Counted from the stretch's first letter, positions 20,134 to 30,803 are shown. The stretch is DNA of 35,582 bases from Actinomycetes bacterium (GCA_021846845.1 JAJZWB010000026.1:1-35582), one strand, 5' to 3'. Notes: generated by a model not told the origin, from the sequence alone. Numbers and translations are program-made.

Positions 20134-21039
20134 ATGTGCGGTATTGCTGGCATCTACACCAAGACCGAGGCGCTTCGCTCCCAGCTCGGGGACTGCCTGG
20201 CGCGCATGCTCGGCGAACTATCATCGCGCGGCCCCGATAGCGCTGGCGCCGCCTTCTATCGAGACCCGGCCCCCGAGGGCTGGTGCAAGGTCTCGCTCTA
20301 CAGCCCACAGGTCGATGCGTGGCCGTGGATCGCGGACGCGCTCGGCGCGCGCTTCGAGCAGGCGCGCCTGGCCGGAGTCCGTGCGACGCACGCGATCGTC
20401 GACGTCGCGGCCGAGGCCGAGGAGGTCTCCGCCTGGCTGCTGGAGGCCCATCCGGAGCTCACGCTGATGAGCGCCGGTCGGACGATCGAGATCTACAAGC
20501 AGGCGGGGCTGCCGTCGCAGTTCGTCCGCGACTTCGACCTGGCCGGGATCGAGGGCAGCCACGCGCTCGGTCACACGCGGATGGCCACCGAGAGCCGGGT
20601 GACGACGGAGCACTCGCATCCGTTCTCCACCGGACTGGACCTGTGCCTCGTCCACAACGGCTCGCTCTCCAACCACAACCGGCTGCGCAGGACGCTGACC
20701 CGCGAGGGGATCCGCATCCAGACCGACAATGACACCGAGGTGGCCGCCGGCTACCTGACCTGGCGGATGCGCGAGGGCGCCTCCCTGGAGCAGGCGCTCG
20801 AGGGTTGCCTGGAGGACCTGGACGGCTTCTACACGTTCGCCGTCGGGACGGCGGAGGGCTTCGCGGTCCTGCGTGACCCGATCGCCTGCAAGCCGGCCGT
20901 GATGGCCGAGACCGACGAGTGGGTCGCGATGGCTTCGGAGTACCGCGCGATCGCGGTCCTGCCGGGCGCCGAGGACGCGGTCACCTGGGAGCCGGAGCCG
21001 GGTCGCGTCTACAGCTGGGGAACCGCGGTGGTCGCGTGA
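20134..21039 (+). CDS. glxB: Class II glutamine amidotransferase, glutamate synthase GATase subunit (GlxB/MgsA-like)
   Basis: MCGIAGIYTK (Cys2 nucleophile), SSRGPDSAGAA, GHTRMATES, LVHNGSLSNHN, TDNDTEVAA. Confidence 0.9.
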   Translation: MCGIAGIYTKTEALRSQLGDCLARMLGELSSRGPDSAGAAFYRDPAPEGWCKVSLYSPQVDAWPWIADALGARFEQARLAGVRATHAIVDVAAEAEEVSAWLLEAHPELTLMSAGRTIEIYKQAGLPSQFVRDFDLAGIEGSHALGHTRMATESRVTTEHSHPFSTGLDLCLVHNGSLSNHNRLRRTLTREGIRIQTDNDTEVAAGYLTWRMREGASLEQALEGCLEDLDGFYTFAVGTAEGFAVLRDPIACKPAVMAETDEWVAMASEYRAIAVLPGAEDAVTWEPEPGRVYSWGTAVVA

Positions 21040-21740
21040 TGTCCGCTTCTCAGACCGCGGCCCCGCCGCTGCACTTCGATCTGCGCACCGACACGGTGCG
21101 CGCGCTCAACAGCCGCCTGCACGATCCCGATGGGGCCGGGCGGGTGCAGGTCTCCAACCCGGACGGCCGCCACGCGATCGCGGTCGGCATCGACGCTCCC
21201 TACGAGGTCGAGATCGACGGTCACGTCGGCTACTACTGCGCCGGCATGAACAAGCAGGCGACCGTGCGCGTGCACGGCAACTGCGGGGTCGGCGTGGCCG
21301 AGAACATGATGTCGGGCCGTGTGATCGTCGAGGGCTCGGCGAGCCAGGCGGCCGGCGCGACCGCGCGCGGGGGCCTGCTGGTGGTCGGAGGCGACGCCTC
21401 CGCCCGCTGCGGGATCTCGCTCAAGGGCGCCAACATCGTCGTTCGCGGCTCGGTCGGGCACATGAGCGCGTTCATGGCGCAGCGTGGCTGCCTGGTGGTG
21501 TGCGGGGACGCCGGCGAGGCGCTCGGCGACTCGCTCTACGAGGCGCGGCTCTACGTGAGGGGCGAGGTCGCCTCGCTCGGGGCCGACTGCATCGCCAAGG
21601 AGATGCGCGACGAGCATCTGGAGCAGCTGCGCGCGCTGCTCGAGGCCGCCGAGGTCGATGCCGACCCCGCGGACTTCCGTCGCTACGGCTCGGCGCGTCA
21701 GCTCTACAACTTCAAGATCGACAACGTCGGGGTGTACTGA
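21039..21740 (+). CDS. glxC: Glutamate synthase GXGXG domain subunit (GlxC/MgsB-like)
   Basis: Beta-helix Gly repeats (NCGVGVAENMMSGRVIVEGSASQAAGATARGGLLVVGGDA); ATGA coupling at both ends. Confidence 0.88.
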   Translation: MSASQTAAPPLHFDLRTDTVRALNSRLHDPDGAGRVQVSNPDGRHAIAVGIDAPYEVEIDGHVGYYCAGMNKQATVRVHGNCGVGVAENMMSGRVIVEGSASQAAGATARGGLLVVGGDASARCGISLKGANIVVRGSVGHMSAFMAQRGCLVVCGDAGEALGDSLYEARLYVRGEVASLGADCIAKEMRDEHLEQLRALLEAAEVDADPADFRRYGSARQLYNFKIDNVGVY

Positions 21741-23101
21741 TGGCCACAACCGAGAGCGGCGGGACCGTGCTTGCCACGGGCCGGCAGGTCGCGCCGAGCC
21801 TGCGGGAGTCGGCGACGTTCGACCGCAACGTGATCGCGGAGATCCAGCGGGCCGCGCGCGAGGGGATGTATGACATCCGCGGGTTCGGCGCCAAGCGTCG
21901 CGTGCCGAACTTCGACGACCTGCTGTTCCTGGGCGCGAGCGTCTCCCGCTACCCGCTGGAGGGCTATCGCGAGCGGTGTGCGACCGACGTGACGATCGGG
22001 ACCAGGTTCGCGTCGGAGCCGATCCACCTGGACATCCCGATCACGATCGCCGGTATGAGCTTCGGGGCGCTGTCGGGCAACGCCAAGGAGGCGCTCGGAC
22101 GCGGTGCCAGCGAGGTCGGCACCTCGACGACCACCGGCGACGGCGGCATGACGCCGGAGGAGCGCGAGCACTCCAACAAGCTGATCTACCAGCTGCTCCC
22201 GTCCCGTTACGGGATGAACCCCGACGATCTGCGGCGCGCCGACGCGATCGAGGTCGTGATCGGCCAGGGCGCCAAGCCGGGCGGCGGCGGGATGCTGCTC
22301 GGCCACAAGATCTCCGACCGGGTGGCCGCGATGCGCGACCTGCCGAAGGGGATCGACCAGCGCTCTGCCTGCCGCCACCCCGACTGGACCGGTCCCGACG
22401 ACCTTGAGATCAAGATCGAGGAGCTGCGCGAGATCACCGACTGGCGGATCCCGATCTACATCAAGGTGGGCGCGACGCGGACCTACTACGACGTGGCGCT
22501 GGCGGTCAAGGCCGGCGCGGACGCGATCGTGCTGGACGGCATGCAGGGAGGCACCGCGGCCACGCAGGAGGTGTTCATCGAGCACGTCGGGATCCCGATC
22601 CTGGCCGCGATCCCCCAGGCGGTGGAGTCGCTGATGGAGCTGGACATGCACCGCAAGGTCCAGCTGATCGTCTCCGGCGGGATCCGCACCGGCGCTGACG
22701 TCGCCAAGGCGCTGGCGCTCGGCGCCGACGCGGTCGCGATCGGCGTCGGCGCTCTGATCGCGCTCGGCGACAACGCGCCCGAGCACGAGGCGGAGTACGA
22801 GCGGATCGGGTCGTCGTCGGGCTTCTACGACGACTGGCAGGCCGGGCTGGATCCGGCCGGCATCTCGACCCAGGAGCCCGAGCTGGAGGCCCGGCTCGAT
22901 CCGGTGCTCGGCGGGCGGCGGCTGGCCAACTACCTGCGCACGCTGACGCTCGAGTGCCAGACGCTGGCCCGCGCGTGCGGCAAGTCGCACGTGCACAACC
23001 TCGAGCCTGAGGATCTGTGCGCGCTGACCATCGAGGCGGCCGCGATGGCGCGCGTGCCGCTCGCCGGGACCTCCTGGATCCCCGGGGTCAACGGCATCTG
23101 A
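21740..23101 (+). CDS. glxD: FMN-dependent glutamate synthase catalytic subunit (GlxD/MgsC-like)
   Basis: ITIAGMSFGALSGNAKEALGRGASEVGTSTTTGDGGM; GQGAKPGGGGMLLGHKI; ADAIVLDGMQGGTAA; VSGGIRTGADVAKALALGADAVAIG. Confidence 0.92.
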   Translation: MATTESGGTVLATGRQVAPSLRESATFDRNVIAEIQRAAREGMYDIRGFGAKRRVPNFDDLLFLGASVSRYPLEGYRERCATDVTIGTRFASEPIHLDIPITIAGMSFGALSGNAKEALGRGASEVGTSTTTGDGGMTPEEREHSNKLIYQLLPSRYGMNPDDLRRADAIEVVIGQGAKPGGGGMLLGHKISDRVAAMRDLPKGIDQRSACRHPDWTGPDDLEIKIEELREITDWRIPIYIKVGATRTYYDVALAVKAGADAIVLDGMQGGTAATQEVFIEHVGIPILAAIPQAVESLMELDMHRKVQLIVSGGIRTGADVAKALALGADAVAIGVGALIALGDNAPEHEAEYERIGSSSGFYDDWQAGLDPAGISTQEPELEARLDPVLGGRRLANYLRTLTLECQTLARACGKSHVHNLEPEDLCALTIEAAAMARVPLAGTSWIPGVNGI

Positions 23102-23113
23102 TCGTCGGGCCAC

Positions 23114-23186
23114 GGCCGGCGCCGCCCTCCGAGGCGCCGGCCCGGCCCGCGCGGCGACGGCGGGCGTCCGTTCTCGGGCGCCCGCC
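23114..23186 (+). terminator. Two adjacent GC-rich hairpins after glxD
   Basis: GGCCGGCGCC/GGCGCCGGCC (23114-23142) and GGCGGGCGTCCG/CGGGCGCCCGCC (23159-23186, one G-U). Confidence 0.45.
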
Positions 23187-23274
23187 TGTCCGCCTTCGCA
23201 GACTCTTCACCTCCTCCTACGGTCCGCCGACGCTCGGCGTCGAGGCTGTCGCAGACCCCACGAAGGGAGGTGAC

Positions 23275-23520
23275 ATGTCCCGCAGAATCACGACCGCCCT
23301 GTCCACGATCGCCGTGACCGCGGCGCTCGCCGGCGGCGGTGCGGCGCTCGCGAGCGCCGCCACGTCGAGCTCCGGTTCCGGCTCGGCCGCATCGCCGCCG
23401 ACGGTGTCCAGCTCGAGCTCCAGCCCGAGCAGGAGTACCACCCCGGCCCCGGCCCCGGGGAGCACCGGTGCCACGCACCACTGCCCAGCAGACGGCGCCG
23501 GCTCCGGCCCGTCGGCGTGA
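23275..23520 (+). CDS. Small secreted Ser/Pro/Thr-rich protein (81 aa)
   Basis: Strong SD GGGAGGTGA before ATG; signal-peptide-like MSRRITTALSTIAVTAALAGGGAALASAA, low-complexity linker, C-terminal THHCPADG. Confidence 0.7.
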   Translation: MSRRITTALSTIAVTAALAGGGAALASAATSSSGSGSAASPPTVSSSSSSPSRSTTPAPAPGSTGATHHCPADGAGSGPSA

Positions 23521-23531
23521 GCAGCCCGGGT

Positions 23532-23556
23532 GGCCGGCTCCTCCGAGGGGCCGGCC
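23532..23556. terminator. Hairpin between convergent small secreted protein and ADH genes
   Basis: GGCCGGCTCC-TCCGA-GGGGCCGGCC, 10-bp stem with one G-U. Confidence 0.5.
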
Positions 23557-23571
23557 GCCCGGCGGCTCGCG

Positions 23572-24675
23572 CTACAGCTCGATCACGCTCCGGATGCCGT
23601 CCTGGTTCTCCATCAGCTCGAAGCCCCGGTTGACGTCGTCGAGGCCGATCCGGTGCGAGATGAATGCGTCGACGTCGAGCCTGCCGTCCAGGTAGAGCCC
23701 GACGAGCTCGGGCACCTGGTCGCGGCCCTTGACGCCGCCGAAGGAGGAGCCGCAGATCCGGCGGCCGGTGATCAGCCAGCGCGGGATCACGTCGAGCGTC
23801 TCTCCGCGTCCCGCCACGCCCGCGATCGTGCACAGCCCCCAGCCCATCCGCGCCGCCTCGACCGCCTGGCGCATCACCGCGACCAGCCCGGTGGCCTCGA
23901 ACGTGTAGTCGGCGCCGAAGCCGCCGGTCTCCTCGATCACGCGCGCGACAGTGTGCTCGTCGGCGATCCAGGTCTCGGTCGCGCCCTGTCCACGCGCCAG
24001 CTCGAGCCGGTCGGGCGAGAGGTCGACGCAGATCACGCGCTCGGCGCCGCTGAGCCGGCAGCCGGCGACCGCGCCGAGGCCGACCATCCCGGCGCCGAAC
24101 ACGACGCAGGTGCTTCCCGGCCTGACCCTGGCCGTGTTGAGCGCCGCGCCCAGGCCGGTCGACAGGCCGCAGGCGAACAGGCAGGCGCGGTCCGGCGGCG
24201 TCTCACGCGGGACCTTGGCGAGCGCGATCTCCGGCATCACCGTGTACTCCGCGAACGTGCTGCACCCCATGAAGTGGCGGATCGGCTCGCCGTCTCGTGA
24301 CAGGCGCGCGGTCCCGTCGGGCAGGTAGCCCAGGTTCTGCTGCTCGCGGATCGCCAGGCAGAGGTTGGTCTCGGTGCTCTGGCAGTGGATGCACTCCCGG
24401 CACTGGGGCGAGAACAGCGTCACCACCAGGTCGCCTGGCGCCACGCTCGTCACGCCCTCGCCGACGCGCTCCACGAACCCGGCTCCCTCGTGCCCGAGGA
24501 CGGTCGGCGCGTAGCCGGTGGGATCCGCGCCCGAGGCCGTGTACATGTCGGTGTGGCAGACCCCGCACGCGGCCAGGCGCACCAGCACCTCGCCGGCCCG
24601 CGGCTCGGCGAGATCCAGCTCGGTCACGTTCAGCGGCTTGCCGAACTCCTCCAGCACTGCGGCGCGGATCTTCAA
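23572..24675 (-). CDS. Zn-dependent alcohol dehydrogenase, class III / formaldehyde-dehydrogenase-like
   Basis: TTG start with AAAGGAG 6 nt upstream; LKIRAAVLEEFGKPLNVTELDL, GVCHTDMYTASGADPTGYAPTVLGHEGAG, SPQCRECIHCQSTETNLCLAIR. Track ORF start (25308) is spurious. Confidence 0.88.
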   Translation of the reverse strand: MKIRAAVLEEFGKPLNVTELDLAEPRAGEVLVRLAACGVCHTDMYTASGADPTGYAPTVLGHEGAGFVERVGEGVTSVAPGDLVVTLFSPQCRECIHCQSTETNLCLAIREQQNLGYLPDGTARLSRDGEPIRHFMGCSTFAEYTVMPEIALAKVPRETPPDRACLFACGLSTGLGAALNTARVRPGSTCVVFGAGMVGLGAVAGCRLSGAERVICVDLSPDRLELARGQGATETWIADEHTVARVIEETGGFGADYTFEATGLVAVMRQAVEAARMGWGLCTIAGVAGRGETLDVIPRWLITGRRICGSSFGGVKGRDQVPELVGLYLDGRLDVDAFISHRIGLDDVNRGFELMENQDGIRSVIEL

Positions 24676-24746
24676 CGGCTGCTCCTTTCCTCGCTTGTCC
24701 GTGGGCAAGCTAGCGATCGGGCGGCTGCGGTGACCCGTTCCCGGCG

Positions 24747-25340
24747 TCAGCCGCCGGGCGCGCCGCCGCGTCGGCGATCGAGCGCGTCGATCATCAGCGC
24801 CAGCATCCGCCGCCAGTGGTCGGGCTCGGCCCGGCGCGCGGCGCGGGTCGCGATCAGCAGCAGGCGAAGGTCGACGGCCGTCGCATCGGGACGCAGCCGG
24901 CCCTCGTCCCTGGCGGCCGCCACGAGCCGCTCGAGCGCGTCGGCCATGCGCGCTCGAGCCTCGATCACGTCCGGATGGTCGGCTACCTGGTGCTTGGCCT
25001 CCCCCAGGAAGTCGGTCGCCGACTGCTGCTCGGCGAGCGTCTCCAGCATTCCCCGCAGAGCCGTCCAGCGGTCGCCCGCGTGCTCCAGCGCACTCTCCGC
25101 GGCCGCCGCGATCTGGTCGCGGCGCTGCGCCAGGAGCGCCGCCAGAAGCTCCTCCTTGGAGGCGAACACCCGGTACACGCTCGCCACGCCCGCGCCCGCC
25201 GCCTGCGCGACCTCGGCCATCGTCGCCTCCAGGCCATCGCGGGTGAACACCTCCGCTGCGACCGCCAGCAGGCGCTCGCGTTTGGCGGCCCGGTCCAGCG
25301 AGGTCCACGAGAGGTCCTCCGTCTCAGGCGGAATCTTCAT
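24747..25340 (-). CDS. TetR-family regulator
   Basis: MKIPPETEDLSWTSLDRAAKRERLLAVAAEVFTRDGLEATMAEVAQAAGAGVASVYRVFASKEELLAALL. Confidence 0.93.
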   Translation of the reverse strand: MKIPPETEDLSWTSLDRAAKRERLLAVAAEVFTRDGLEATMAEVAQAAGAGVASVYRVFASKEELLAALLAQRRDQIAAAAESALEHAGDRWTALRGMLETLAEQQSATDFLGEAKHQVADHPDVIEARARMADALERLVAAARDEGRLRPDATAVDLRLLLIATRAARRAEPDHWRRMLALMIDALDRRRGGAPGG

Positions 25341-25345
25341 TCCGC
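25328..25345. promoter_or_regulatory. Perfect palindromic candidate TetR operator GCGGAAT-CTTC-ATTCCGC
   Basis: 7-bp perfect arms, 4-bp spacer; covers the tetR start codon (25338-25340). Confidence 0.65.
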
Positions 25346-25352
25346 TAGAGTA
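25346..25352. promoter_or_regulatory. Overlapping opposed -10 elements (TAGAGT on +, TACTCT on -)
   Basis: + TAGAGT 25346-25351, 7 nt, GTG 25359; - TACTCT 25352-25347, 6 nt, ATG 25340. Confidence 0.55.
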
Positions 25353-25358
25353 GCCGAG

Positions 25359-27407
25359 GTGTCCTCGGACGTCGCCAGGATCAGCGTGTCCAGCGCGGAC
25401 CGCGGTCCGCGCTACAAGTGGATAGCTCTCTCCAACTGCACGCTCGGCGTGCTGCTGGCGACGCTCGACGCGTCGATCACGCTGATCGCGATGCCGGACA
25501 TCTTCCGCGGCATCCACCTGGACCCGCTGATCCCCTCCAACAGCTTCTACCTGCTGTGGATGATCCTCGGCTTCCTGGTCGTCTCCAGCGTGCTGATCGT
25601 GTCGCTCGGCAGGCTCGGCGACATGTACGGGCGGGTGCGGATCTACAACCTCGGCTTCGTGATCTACACGGCGGCCTCGCTGCTGCTCACGGTCGACTGG
25701 CTGACCGGCCGGGAGGGAGCGATGTACCTGATCGTCCTGCGGGTCGTGCAGGGGATCGGCGCCGCCTGCCTGCTGGCCAACTCGGCCGCGATCATCACCG
25801 ACGCCTTCCCGGCCCATCAGCGCGGGATGGCGCTCGGCATCAACAACATCGTCGGGGTCAGCGGGATGTTCGTCGGGCTCGTGCTGGGCGGCGTGCTGGC
25901 GCCGGTCAGCTGGCGGCTCGTGTTCCTGATCTCCGTGCCCGTCGGCCTGTTCGGCACGGTCTGGGCCTACCTGAAGCTTAAGGAGATCTCGACGCCGCAC
26001 CGGGCTCGTATCGACTGGGCGGGCAACCTCACGTTCGCGCTCGGCCTGATCCTGATCATGGTCGCGGTCACCTACGGGATCCGCCCCTATGGCTCCTCGG
26101 CCACAGGTTGGGGCAGCCCGATCGCGCTCGGCCTGATCGCCGGCGGCGTCGCGTCGCTGGTCGCCTTCGCCCTGATCGAGCGCCGGGTCGAGGACCCGAT
26201 GTTCCGCCTGTCGCTGTTCCGGATCCGCGCCTTCACGTTCGGGACACTGTCGACGTTCCTGTCCGCCATCGCGCGCGGCGGGCTGATGTTCATGCTGATC
26301 ATCTGGTTGCAGGGGATCTGGCTGCCCCAGCACGGGTTCGACTTCACCCAGACGCCGCTCTGGGCAGGCATCTACATGCTGCCGCTCACGGTCGGGATGC
26401 TGGTCGCGGGGCCGACCTCGGGCTACCTCTCCGACCACTTCGGCTCGCGCCCGTTCGCGACAGGGGGGATGATCGGCGCCGCCGTCAGCTTCGTGCTGCT
26501 GTCGCTGCTGCCCACCAACTTCTCCTACCCGCTGTTCGCGCTCGCGCTGCTGCTGAGCGGGATCTCGATGGGCCTGTTCGCCTCGCCCAACCGCGCCGGC
26601 GTGATGAACAGCCTGCCAGCCAGCCACCGCGGCGCCGGCGGGGGGATGAACCAGACCTTCCAGAACTCCGCCCAGGTCCTCTCGATCGGCGTCTTCTTCA
26701 CGCTGATGATCCTCGGCCTCTCCGCCTCCCTGCCGCAGGCCATGTACGCGGGCCTGACGTCGCACGGCGTGCCGGGCGCGCTCGCCACTCGGGTCGCGCA
26801 CCTGCCGCCCGTCTCGATCCTGTTCGCCGCGTTCCTGGGCTACAACCCGATCGCGCACCTGGTCGGCGCTCACACGCTGGCCACCCTGACCTCCGGACAG
26901 CGCACGGCGCTCGTCGGCCGCGCGTTCTTCCCGCACCTGATCTCGGCCCCGTTCCGCAGCGGCCTGCACGAGGCGTTCGCGTTCGCGGTCGGAGCCTGCC
27001 TGGTGGCCGCGCTCGCGTCCTGGTCCCGCGGCGGCCGGGCCGCGGGCGTGCCGGCGACCGGCGGGGGAGCGCAGCCTGCGACCGGAGGGGGAGCGCAGCC
27101 GGCGACCGGCGGGGGAGCGCAGCCTGCGACCGGCGGGGGAGCGCAGCCTGCGACCGGAGGGGGAGCGCGTCCTGCGACCGGAGGGGGAGCGCGTCCTGCG
27201 ACCGGAGGGGGAGCCGCGGTTCCCGCGCCCGCAGCTCCCGGGCCGGTCGCGGGACCGGGGGTGGCTGCGCCCGACATGGTGCAGAGCGTCCGTGGGCCGG
27301 TCTCAGGGACGGGCGTACCCGTGCCCGACGGCGCTCCCGGCGCGCAGGACGGATGGCGGACGGATGGCGCGCAGGAGCGCACGGCGCGCGCGCGCAAAGC
27401 CCGGTGA
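25359..27407 (+). CDS. MFS drug-efflux transporter (DHA2/EmrB-QacA-like) with repetitive C-terminal tail
   Basis: KWIALSNCTLGVLLATLDASITLIAMPDIFRGI; LGRLGDMYGRVRIYNLGF; many TM segments; low-complexity C-tail. Confidence 0.9.
   Translation: MSSDVARISVSSADRGPRYKWIALSNCTLGVLLATLDASITLIAMPDIFRGIHLDPLIPSNSFYLLWMILGFLVVSSVLIVSLGRLGDMYGRVRIYNLGFVIYTAASLLLTVDWLTGREGAMYLIVLRVVQGIGAACLLANSAAIITDAFPAHQRGMALGINNIVGVSGMFVGLVLGGVLAPVSWRLVFLISVPVGLFGTVWAYLKLKEISTPHRARIDWAGNLTFALGLILIMVAVTYGIRPYGSSATGWGSPIALGLIAGGVASLVAFALIERRVEDPMFRLSLFRIRAFTFGTLSTFLSAIARGGLMFMLIIWLQGIWLPQHGFDFTQTPLWAGIYMLPLTVGMLVAGPTSGYLSDHFGSRPFATGGMIGAAVSFVLLSLLPTNFSYPLFALALLLSGISMGLFASPNRAGVMNSLPASHRGAGGGMNQTFQNSAQVLSIGVFFTLMILGLSASLPQAMYAGLTSHGVPGALATRVAHLPPVSILFAAFLGYNPIAHLVGAHTLATLTSGQRTALVGRAFFPHLISAPFRSGLHEAFAFAVGACLVAALASWSRGGRAAGVPATGGGAQPATGGGAQPATGGGAQPATGGGAQPATGGGARPATGGGARPATGGGAAVPAPAAPGPVAGPGVAAPDMVQSVRGPVSGTGVPVPDGAPGAQDGWRTDGAQERTARARKAR
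27051..27218 (+). repeat. 24-bp tandem repeat x7 encoding PATGGGA[Q/R]
   Basis: c(c/t)(g)gcgaccgg(c/a)gggggagcgc(ag/gt) at exact 24-bp period; last copy degenerate. Confidence 0.92.
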
Positions 27408-27500
27408 GCGTGCGCGCCGGATTCGCGCGGCCGGTGGGCGTGAGCGCACGCGCCGGCCGTTCCCGCGGGCGACGACGTCCCGCCCGGACGCCGGCGGCCG

Positions 27501-27959
27501 ATGGCCGGTAGGGAGACCCCCGCCACCCGTGCGGCCGTGCGTGCGGGCGTGCGCTTCACGCTGCACGAGTACGAGCACGACCCGGCGGCGCCGTCCTACG
27601 GGCTGGAGGCCGCGAGCGCCCTCGGGTTGGACCCGGCGCGCGTGTTCAAGACACTGGTCGTCGAGGCGGACGGCCTGGTCGTCTGCCTTGTCGCATCGCG
27701 CTCGACCCTCGACCTGCGCTCGCTGGGCAAGCGCGCATCGCTGGCCCCGGTCGAGCGCGCCGAGCGCGTCACCGGCTACGTGGCCGGAGGCATCAGCCCG
27801 CTGGGGCAGCGCCGCGCCCTGCCGACCCTGGTCGACGAGAGCGCGCTCGCGTTCGAGACGATCTTCGTCAGCGCCGGTCGTCGCGGGCTCGAGCTGGAGC
27901 TCGCGCCGGGTGACCTGATCGCCCTGACCGGCGCCCGGGTCCGCCGGCTTGTCGCCTGA
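27501..27959 (+). CDS. Aminoacyl-tRNA deacylase, YbaK/EbsC family
   Basis: VRFTLHEYEHDPAAPSYGLEAASALGLDPARVFKTLVVEADG...YVAGGISPLGQRRALPTLVDE. Confidence 0.9.
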   Translation: MAGRETPATRAAVRAGVRFTLHEYEHDPAAPSYGLEAASALGLDPARVFKTLVVEADGLVVCLVASRSTLDLRSLGKRASLAPVERAERVTGYVAGGISPLGQRRALPTLVDESALAFETIFVSAGRRGLELELAPGDLIALTGARVRRLVA

Positions 27960-28004
27960 GCCGCGCCGAGGGTGAGCCGGTGCGATCGCCGCGTCGCTTC
28001 ACGC

Positions 28005-29918
<1,914 letters not shown>

Positions 29919-29946
29919 GAGCTCCTTTCCTCACTCGGTTTGCGAT

Positions 29947-30597
29947 TCATCGTCCGGCGAGCGGCCACAGCGGCAGGACCGTCCGGCCATAGGAAGCCTC
30001 GCACACCTCCGCGCAGGCGAGATACCCCGCGAGCGCCGCGGTGACCAGCCCGAGGTATCCACCCCAGTGCACGATCGTCACATGCCCCCCGTAGTTGCCG
30101 ATGCCCAGCAGCAGGAACGTGACCAGCAGGGCCGAGAGCGCCATCACCACGACCGCATTGGTACGCAGCGACGCGACCAGCATCACGAACGTGAAGATCC
30201 CGAACGCGTACATGAACAGTCCGAGTGCGTGGCCGACCTGCGCAGGGGGGATGTCCTTCAGGAAGTACTGGACGATCACGAACAGCGACATCCAGAAGGC
30301 CCCGAAGCTGGTGAACAGCATTCCGCCGAAGGTGTTGCCGGTGCGCAGCTGGATGATCCCGGCGATCAGCTGCGCGAGGCCGCCGAACATCAGCGCCACG
30401 CCGAAGACCACGGGCTGGACGCCCGGGTTGATCAGATTGGCGTTGACCATGCTGAGCATGAACGTCGTGACCGCGAACGCGGCGAGCGCCAGAGGCGCCG
30501 AATTGCCCCAGGCGGGCGCCTGCGGCGTCTGGACAGACACCTCGCCATCCGCTGAGCGCAGGTTGGCGTAGGTCGGCTCCTTGGCGATGCTGGACAT
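29947..30597 (-). CDS. satP: GPR1/FUN34/YaaH-family acetate/succinate transporter
   Basis: MSSIAKEPTYANLRSADGEVSVQ...NPGVQPVVFGVALMFGGLAQLIAGIIQLRTGNTFGGMLFTSFGAFWMSLF. Confidence 0.92.
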   Translation of the reverse strand: MSSIAKEPTYANLRSADGEVSVQTPQAPAWGNSAPLALAAFAVTTFMLSMVNANLINPGVQPVVFGVALMFGGLAQLIAGIIQLRTGNTFGGMLFTSFGAFWMSLFVIVQYFLKDIPPAQVGHALGLFMYAFGIFTFVMLVASLRTNAVVVMALSALLVTFLLLGIGNYGGHVTIVHWGGYLGLVTAALAGYLACAEVCEASYGRTVLPLWPLAGR

Positions 30598-30716
30598 GTG
30601 GGAAACCCTCCTCGGCTCGAGCCGGTAGTGCAGATCGGGTCGAGGATCCGTCACGGGCCTCGGGCGCGCCAGCCGTCGAAAGGATGGTCCGCGACCCGTC
30701 CGAAGGAGGGGTCGCC

Positions 30717-30724
30717 CTAAGTAG
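30717..30724. promoter_or_regulatory. CTAAGTAG (CTA-N2-TAG) candidate site in satP / GAF-HK divergent region
   Basis: Dyad CTA/TAG next to an inverted repeat GCGACCC...GGGTCGC (about 30691-30715). Confidence 0.3.
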
Positions 30725-30803
30725 TTTTCCGCGATCGTCGCGGGCCGGCTGCGGATGGTCGGCGGCTCGCCCCGCCCTTACGCTGCCGGCACCGGTCCCT
30801 GCC

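Noticed and set aside
21704-23113. 469-aa - strand ORF opposite glxD
   Set aside because: Shadow ORF; the + frame is a clear FMN glutamate synthase.
24660-24700. Shared GAGGAAAGGAGC leader of adh (- strand) and prpE (about 29925-29940) as a common regulatory element
   Set aside because: Most simply an extended Shine-Dalgarno sequence; too short to claim co-regulation.
24747-26969. 740-aa - strand ORF extending upstream of tetR through the MFS gene
   Set aside because: Only the C-terminal 197 aa are TetR; the rest is antisense to the MFS CDS and low complexity.
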